Notes under the pieces: generated by a model
Told to the model about the DNA's origin: nothing
Database searches by the model: none
What the model saw: only the letters and a program-made list of their open reading frames with translations
Program-made: the position numbers and the translations under genes
Assembly (NCBI GenBank): GCA_032988165.1
Contig: JANTQF010000112.1
Coordinates: forward strand, 39,804-103,803
DNA from: Emmonsiellopsis sp. PD_33
Lineage: Eukaryota > Ascomycota > Eurotiomycetes > Onygenales > Ajellomycetaceae
DNA length: 64,000 nt
Reading direction: 5' to 3'
Shown: one piece after another, positions 58,780-64,000 of the stretch
Position numbering within the stretch: position 1 is the stretch's first letter
Layout of the letters: every line of letters starts with the position of its first letter

Positions 58780-60399
58780 CTACCCCGCCCCCTCCACAAC
58801 CCCCAACGCCTCACCATACTTCAACCACTGCCCCTTCTCAATACACCACCTAAACCCCCCCTCCCTGTCCCCACCCATCCACCCGCTATCAAAGCTGGGC
58901 CGACTCCCCAACGGCGCCTCAAAAACCAACACCACCGAGCTACCCAACTGGAACCCGCCCATCTCCTCGCCCCGCTGCAGCGCATGGCCCGCCAACGTCT
59001 TGCTCGCATGCCTATACGTCGCCTCGGAGAATCCAGAATAGATCTCGCCGCGCCGGTGCGCCTCCGCCGCCTCCCGGTCCGCCGCCGTGTCCGTCGTCAG
59101 GCTATTGGTGCGCAGCTCCGAGTCGAAGTTTATCTTGATCGAGCCCACGTTCGTCGCGCCGACGGGCGTCATGCTGAAGAATCCCCAGCGCCAGCGGCCG
59201 AGGAGGACGATGCGCTCGTTCAGTGTGAAGAGGCCGGGTAGTGTGCGTTGGAGGTAGGGGGAGACGGAGTATAGCTCGCCGGCGAAGTGGCGGCGGCTTT
59301 CGACGATCCAGGACGTTGGAGAGTGGAAGCGGTGGTAGTCGCCTGGTGCTAGGTAGAGGACTACGTAGTATAGGGCGCGGTTTGAGGCGGGCTTAGGCAT
59401 GTACCAGGCTGTTTGGCCCTTGGCGAGGTCGGCTTTTACTTGTGCTTCCGAGGCGGAGGAGGAGTGGGTGGATGCGTCGAGGGAGGTTTCGGAGGGGGCG
59501 TGCTGTTTTGTGCCGGAGAGGAGGGTGGGGAGGGTATAGCTGATGCCGTTCATTTTTGCAAATTCCTCGTCTTCGTCCATGTCGTCTGGGTCTTTGTTGC
59601 TGGTTGTTTCGCGGCGGTGGGAGGGTTTCCGGGTTGGGTGCACGGCTTCTTGGCCTGGGTGGATGTTCTCGTGGCCCAGCAGGGCGTCAAGGCTGTAGGT
59701 CATTCCCTTGACTTGTTCAACTTCACCCTTTTCGATCATGCCGAATTGGAGGATGCGGCCGTCCGAAGGGGAGAGGAGGGCGGACGGGTTCGGGTCGAGG
59801 GGGCGGACGCCGGGTTTTAGCTCGCGGTAGAAAAAGGAGGCCAGGTTCGGGTAGGTATGTAGGTCTGGTTCGGCGACTTCATCGAGATTGACGCCAAATA
59901 TCCAGGAGTATAGCTTGAATCCAGGGACCCGGAGATAGTATGGGATCACCAGCTCGTTGAACCGACCCCAGATTCGAGATATGGCCTTTAACGGTAGCGT
60001 AGACATCACCTGGACCTGCCATGGTCCGGTTGGCCGGATTCTCCGTCGAGGCGCTTCTTCCTCTCGCTCTAGTCTTTCCTTTTCCGCCCGCTTCGATCTG
60101 AAGAATTGAACCAACCCCAAGAATGCGATACCCAGTCCGACGGGGATGGGAGCCCATTCAATCTTGGTGTTTCCCAACGCCGTGCGCAATCTCGACCAGA
60201 ACGATTCCTTTCCATGCGGACCTTCTTTTCCGCTAGGGCTTTCCCGCCAAGATCTGCATGATGAAAACTGTCTTCGTGATACAGGCAGCCTACCGCCGGC
60301 TTTATATAGGCTAGAGTCGAGCGAAAAGAAATCCAAGCTGCGGGCAAGCTGTGCCGGTCTCCGGTAGACAGCTGCCCGTCCAACAAGCATGGTAGCCAT
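58780..60399 (-). CDS. psd1: Mitochondrial phosphatidylserine decarboxylase proenzyme (Psd1)
   Basis: A single-exon gene of 539 residues. The N-terminus is rich in Arg, Ser and Ala with few acids, a mitochondrial targeting signal. A hydrophobic inner-membrane anchor lies at residues about 84-97 (PIPVGLGIAFLGLVQF). Catalytic blocks follow: NLASFFYRELKPGVRPLD, ALLSPSDGRILQFG, PGDYHRFHSPTSW with its conserved His, GRWRWGFFSMTPVGATNVGS, and the self-cleavage site LGSS at 485-488. Cleavage between Gly486 and Ser487 makes the pyruvoyl prosthetic group; the fourth residue is Ser instead of the LGST Thr, a change tolerated in the family. A low-complexity insert lies near 245-320. The enzyme makes phosphatidylethanolamine from phosphatidylserine at the inner mitochondrial membrane. 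The start ATG at 60399 and the ATG four codons on both fit. Confidence 0.94.
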   Translation of the reverse strand: MATMLVGRAAVYRRPAQLARSLDFFSLDSSLYKAGGRLPVSRRQFSSCRSWRESPSGKEGPHGKESFWSRLRTALGNTKIEWAPIPVGLGIAFLGLVQFFRSKRAEKERLEREEEAPRRRIRPTGPWQVQVMSTLPLKAISRIWGRFNELVIPYYLRVPGFKLYSWIFGVNLDEVAEPDLHTYPNLASFFYRELKPGVRPLDPNPSALLSPSDGRILQFGMIEKGEVEQVKGMTYSLDALLGHENIHPGQEAVHPTRKPSHRRETTSNKDPDDMDEDEEFAKMNGISYTLPTLLSGTKQHAPSETSLDASTHSSSASEAQVKADLAKGQTAWYMPKPASNRALYYVVLYLAPGDYHRFHSPTSWIVESRRHFAGELYSVSPYLQRTLPGLFTLNERIVLLGRWRWGFFSMTPVGATNVGSIKINFDSELRTNSLTTDTAADREAAEAHRRGEIYSGFSEATYRHASKTLAGHALQRGEEMGGFQLGSSVVLVFEAPLGSRPSFDSGWMGGDREGGFRWCIEKGQWLKYGEALGVVEGAG

Positions 60400-61054
60400 C
60401 CTTCACCGTTGCACGTAAGAAATGAGAGGAGAACTAACCCTCCATTGCACGGATTCGTACAAATCGCCTCCGTAGAATTAATTGGGGCTCACTGCGAGTA
60501 TCTCGTCGTCTGGGATGAGGTGAATTATTTGTTCGGCGGAGCGATGACATAAAATAGACCGGGCTTATATTGATCCGGCCCGACGTCATGGTTAGTCAGC
60601 AGTCAGCGTCCCCTTCATCCCGGCGATGAGGACAACATCAACCACATCCATCCCCCTCTCCCCGCCCCGACAGGAAGAAGACAACTACGGGCGACCGGGA
60701 AGAGGCCAGCGTCCATCGTCAGATAACCTGTTGCGCTGGACGTACCTTGTTCTTCATCATGAGCCAACTCGCCTTGTAGGTTGAGTGCCCATCGCATACG
60801 CAGCGCCCTCGCTTCTCCGCCCGCTTCCATTCACTGGAGAACGAAGAGCTTCGTCTTTAGGTCCGGTCTTGGTATAGATCACTGATCTCTGGCGCTCCTG
60901 ATCATACAGGCAGTGTCTGGTTTGAAAGTGGCTTCACTACCCCGCACGTTCGTTCTCCAGCCTTGAACCCGGGCAGCTCGCACAGGGCTTCCTCGCGCCC
61001 GGGCTGCTACCGCCTCTCGTCTCAATCTACGCTCTAGTGTGGCTAGAGTACAAA
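60400..61054. promoter_or_regulatory. Shared divergent promoter of psd1 and the ubiquitin-like ER protein gene
   Basis: 655 bp between two start codons facing apart. It must contain both core promoters. No specific operator was recognised; no TATA box is obvious. Confidence 0.55.
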
Positions 61055-63213
61055 ATGGCTTCAAGTTCCAAATCCCTAGATATTGGTCCGTCGGCCGGGT
61101 CGAATGCGGCGGATTCAAATTCCCAGACGGTTGTTCTCCATATCCTATCTCCTTCCCTCGAGACTCCAGGCCGCATTACCCTCGACGACCTTCCTCTCAC
61201 AACCAAAATCTCGGAGCTCAAAACCAGGCTATCCCAAGCACTACCCAACAATCCTCGTCCTGATATGCAGAGACTCATATACAGAGGGAAGCCCTTATCA
61301 GATAACGAAGAGCAGCTGGATCGGATCATTGAGCCAGCAGATGTAAGACTCTAGTCCACCCTAGCCGCTTCAAAAGCCAACTTCTAATTCGCGTCTTATA
61401 TCAGGGCCGTGTCCATACCATGCATCTTGCTTTACCGCCCGGTTGTCCTAAACCTCCTCAGAACCCACATTCAAACCCGGTCGAGTCAAATGGCATCCGC
61501 CATCGAACAACGCATACGGGAACTTCAACCCCGCCCCCGCAACCCCAAACCCCTCCATCCATTGCCTCACAGATAGCGAATCTCCGTCACCAATTAGCAA
61601 CAACGCAACAGCGCATGGCGGCACGATTTGCCCAAGATGCTCGAGCACAAGAGGCAAATGCTGCTGGGGATGTTGCGATTTCCACCTCCCATGACGCCCG
61701 AGTGGCACCCTCGATAAACGGTCTGTTCCAAAATAATGCTTCGGGTGAGTCTGTGGTTGAACCGAGGACCATATCACAAGGGGCCGTCCCACGAGGAAAT
61801 TTCTTCCCCAACAGCCACAGTCACCAGGCATGGAACCCAGCAGGTACTTCAACTACGGACTCTACTACCTCTCGACCGCCTGCTATTCAGCGCACAGCCA
61901 GCTATCCTCCCGCCAGCCCTATTAATGCCAACTATCGTGGAATTGGCCTCCACTCTCCCGGTGACAACCGCCAACAGAGAATTGCCTCTGCCCTCCAATA
62001 TATCCTTTCGATGGAAAATCAATTGCGGCAAGGAATCCTCCCGTCCATCGAAGAGATTTCTCGTATACGGATAGAACTTTACAGGCTTCTCGATGAACAA
62101 TATCGGCAACCACTTGCTCCAAGGGATGGCATGGTCGAGGCCCTGCTAGGTCGGCTCTCGTCTATCACTGCTCGAGCTGACCAAACCCGAATTTACAGAG
62201 CCAGGTCTCTTATCCCTTTCCCACAAAATATGACATTCAAGCCTCAACCGACAACTGCAGATTCAACTCAAGTGTCTGTATATTTATTATCCTCTCCTTC
62301 GGGTTATCATGCAGTTCTTATGCCACCAACTCCGGCGCCGTTCCAAACCATAATTTCGCCGACAAATTCGATATTTCCTTCTCATTCCACAGGGCTCCGG
62401 ACAAATAGAGTCCCGATTCCTACAGTACCACAAGCCGTTCAAAACCCTACCGATCCACTGCCCGGGGCAGCCCCTCACTTGCTAGAACGGGCAGGCATAT
62501 TACAACGGCACCGGCACGAGCTGCAGCGCCATCAACAGGTGATGCAAGAGCAGCAGCAACAGCAGCCGCAGGCCCAAGACCGTGTATTTGGGGCAGCCAG
62601 TCTCGCCAGAAATATACGACGTCTGTGGCTCTTTGTTCGGCTTTACTTCTTCTGCTATCTGCTAAGTGAGGATGGGACATGGTTCCGCATATTTCTTGTG
62701 ACTTTTGCCTTCCTCACGGCTATTATATCCGAGACGGAATTACCACAGCAGTTCCAGAGGGTAGTTTTAAGTCCGATACAAAGACACCTAGAGAATTTAT
62801 TGCCCTTGGAAGGACCCCGTCCCCGGTGGACACAGCCGGTCCCGCGTAGAGGCGGCAACACCGATGCGCAGCCTGTCCATCCAAGACAACCCAATAATCA
62901 CGACAACCTGCAAGTGGCAGATGGAGCTGTGGAAGAAAACATACACCCAACTGGCGTCCAGTACGGTGTAAGGAGAGTGGAAAGGGCAGTGGCTCTCTTC
63001 CTTGCAAGTCTCGTGCCAGGCGTAGGGGAGCGTCACATTGCTGCTCGGAATGCCTTGGAAGCAGCTCGTAACCAATTGGCAGCGAGGGCGGAAGAGGAGA
63101 ACCAGAGGCAGCAGGAGGTTGGTGATACACCGAGTGAGGATACTCCTCCCGACCCAGAAACACAGCCTGTTGGTTACACAGCTCCTCGAGAGGGAGATCC
63201 AGTGGAAGCATGA
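61055..63213 (+). CDS. Ubiquitin-like domain ER membrane protein, Herp/Usa1-like
   Basis: Two exons (61055..61342, 61405..63213) with a 62-bp intron (GTAAGA...TCAG) encode 698 residues. The true start is ATG 61055; an upstream in-frame GTG should not be used. Residues about 28-100 are a ubiquitin-like fold (VVLHILSPS, KTRLSQALP, RLIYRGKPLSDNEEQL, GRVHTMHL), with the RLIYRGKxL stretch typical. The middle is Pro/Ser/Gln-rich and probably disordered, with a conserved helix near 285-330. A hydrophobic stretch at about 505-550 (RLWLFVRLYFFCYLL, then FLVTFAFLTAII) makes one or two membrane spans. The tail is Glu/Arg-rich. This layout (N-terminal UBL, disordered middle, C-terminal membrane hairpin) is that of Herp/Usa1, cofactors of Hrd1 in ER-associated degradation. 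The assignment rests on layout, not on a signature motif. Confidence 0.78.
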
Positions 63214-63484
63214 ACTTCATTTCCTTCTCCATGAATTTTGTTTGACCTATCTGTTATACTATCAATTTCTCCCATATCTGTTATTGCCTATTTTGTTTTC
63301 TGTATACCCATATACGTCGATAGTTCTTTGTTTGCATTCCTGTCAGGGTCTTTTTGGTTAGATAAAGCGGCCTCCTATTCATCCAGAAGTGATTTTCCGT
63401 TCTTGACATTGCGAAGGGTGGAAAAGAGGCTGTCGCTATTATGTATGATAAAATAGGAAAAAATATTTGGTTTGACCAATTCAA
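63214..63484. other. Convergent 3' region
   Basis: T-rich 3' flank of the ubiquitin-like gene up to the start of the inverted repeat. Nothing else was seen. Confidence 0.5.
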
Positions 63485-63583
63485 TCATTATGCAGATTGC
63501 TTAGTTACTCCCCACCAATCCAGCCACCACCCATTCCCCCCCATCTAAACTCAACCAACATCAATCCAACGCCCAAACCCTCC
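63485..63583 (+). repeat. Left arm of a perfect 99-bp inverted repeat
   Basis: Bases 63485-63583 are the exact reverse complement of 63902-64000, as far as the window shows. Identity ends abruptly at 63584. The arm contains the last codons and stop of the terpene synthase fragment on the minus strand. Confidence 0.9.
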
Positions 63584-64000
63584 TCGTCCTCCTCACCTCC
63601 TCCTTCTCCTTCCCAAAATACCTCTCCGTCCAAAAACTACAATCGATATTAGCCAAATCCCCAACCCACAACAACACCCCAAACAAAAAAAAAAAATAGA
63701 AAAGAAAATAGAAAAAAAAAACATACCTCCAATACAAATTACTCCTAACCACATCCGCACACCCACCCACATACCTCTGCACCTGCTCATCCACCTTCTC
63801 GCCCAGAACGGGCAGGTTGGCGTGTGCGATGTACCACCGTTTATAGCGCGCGCGGAGCAGGTCGTCGATGGAGTTGTAGGCTTGTTGTTGGGTGAGGGGG
63901 GGGAGGGTTTGGGCGTTGGATTGATGTTGGTTGAGTTTAGATGGGGGGGAATGGGTGGTGGCTGGATTGGTGGGGAGTAACTAAGCAATCTGCATAATGA
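63561..64000 (-). CDS. Class I terpene synthase, C-terminal end (partial)
   Basis: The last exon is 63636..63561 and the previous one runs from 63727 to about 63980; the 90-bp intron is GTATGT...TTGTAG. Further exons lie beyond the window. The frame has a TAG at 63983-63981, so an acceptor (TTAG) is placed at its end. Visible residues: SIDDLLRARYKRWYIAHANLP, EKVDEQVQRYVGGCADVV and NLYWSFWTERYFG. The last is the NLxWS-x3-x-RY end motif of fungal and bacterial class I terpene synthases, whose Arg-Tyr pair contacts diphosphate. The DDxxD and NSE metal motifs would be outside the window. Product unknown; a sesquiterpene is most common for this type. The final RVWALD and stop fall inside the left repeat arm, so the original C-terminus may have been replaced. 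Confidence 0.65.
63902..64000 (-). repeat. Right arm of the 99-bp inverted repeat (reaches window end)
   Basis: Exact reverse complement of the left arm; because it reaches the last base, its true length is at least 99 bp. On the minus strand it codes for the start of the penultimate visible terpene synthase exon (LLPTNPATTHSPPS). Confidence 0.9.

Noticed and set aside
1..64000. CRISPR arrays, bacterial operons, prophage or rRNA/tRNA genes
   Set aside because: No regularly spaced repeats, no ribosome-binding-site/operon structure and no convincing tRNA or rRNA sequence were seen; the window is eukaryotic.
61055..64000. A terpene biosynthetic gene cluster at the right end
   Set aside because: Only the end of one terpene synthase is visible and its neighbour is a housekeeping-type ER gene; no P450, transferase or regulator is in view.
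1..64000. Starship-type mobile element
   Set aside because: The island has helicase and endonuclease relics, but no tyrosine-recombinase captain gene was seen.

Overview
The window looks like nuclear DNA from a filamentous ascomycete of the Eurotiales, most likely Aspergillus or a close relative. The evidence is intron structure (about 50-90 bp, GTATGT/GTGAGT donors, CTAAC-type branch points, YAG acceptors), pyrimidine-rich leaders, and gene content: a six-exon 3-isopropylmalate dehydrogenase, a fungal ENA-type P-ATPase, a fungal BTB protein and a DUF3638/DUF3645 giant. The species cannot be named from the sequence alone.

Layout. 1-1.3 kb: 3' part of an acidic protein gene (+). 2.7-4.4 kb: BTB/POZ protein (-). 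5.9-7.3 kb: catalytically dead relative of orotidine-5'-phosphate decarboxylase (-). 9.5-10.7 kb: sphingolipid fatty acid 2-hydroxylase (+). 13.3-22.8 kb: five-exon gene for a 3085-residue DUF3638/DUF3645 protein (+). 23.4-25.4 kb: RBM39-like splicing factor (+). 26.4-28.4 kb: coiled-coil protein of unknown function (+). 29.2-31.2 kb: PP2C phosphatase (+). 32.5-32.9 kb: small Cys-rich spliced gene (+). 33.9-40.8 kb: gene-poor island of broken SNF2-helicase fragments, a homing-endonuclease/intein fragment and a nuclease-like fragment. 42.2-43.3 kb: phosphatidylinositol synthase (+). 44.7-46.0 kb: APC10/DOC1 (+). 46.8-48.3 kb: LEU2-type 3-isopropylmalate dehydrogenase (-), with a candidate LeuB/Leu3 site. 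49.0-49.6 kb: GRF-type zinc-finger protein (-). 50.9-51.2 kb: small secreted Cys protein (-). 52.8-56.2 kb: ENA-type sodium P-ATPase (-). 58.8-60.4 kb: mitochondrial phosphatidylserine decarboxylase (-), divergent from 61.1-63.2 kb, a ubiquitin-like ER membrane protein resembling Herp/Usa1 (+). 63.6-64.0 kb: C-terminal end of a class I terpene synthase (-), enclosed by a perfect inverted repeat that reaches the window edge.

The genes form no operon or obvious cluster. Several concern membranes and lipids (fatty acid 2-hydroxylase, PI synthase, PS decarboxylase, ER ubiquitin-like protein, Na+ pump), but they are scattered and separately transcribed. Exon joins were worked out by hand: for every multi-exon gene the proposed introns have consensus ends (exceptions noted) and the joined exons keep one open frame. 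The most unusual items are the ODCase-fold pseudoenzyme, the SecA-like helicase signature in the DUF3638 giant, the decayed helicase/endonuclease island, and the inverted duplication that supplies the terpene synthase C-terminus.
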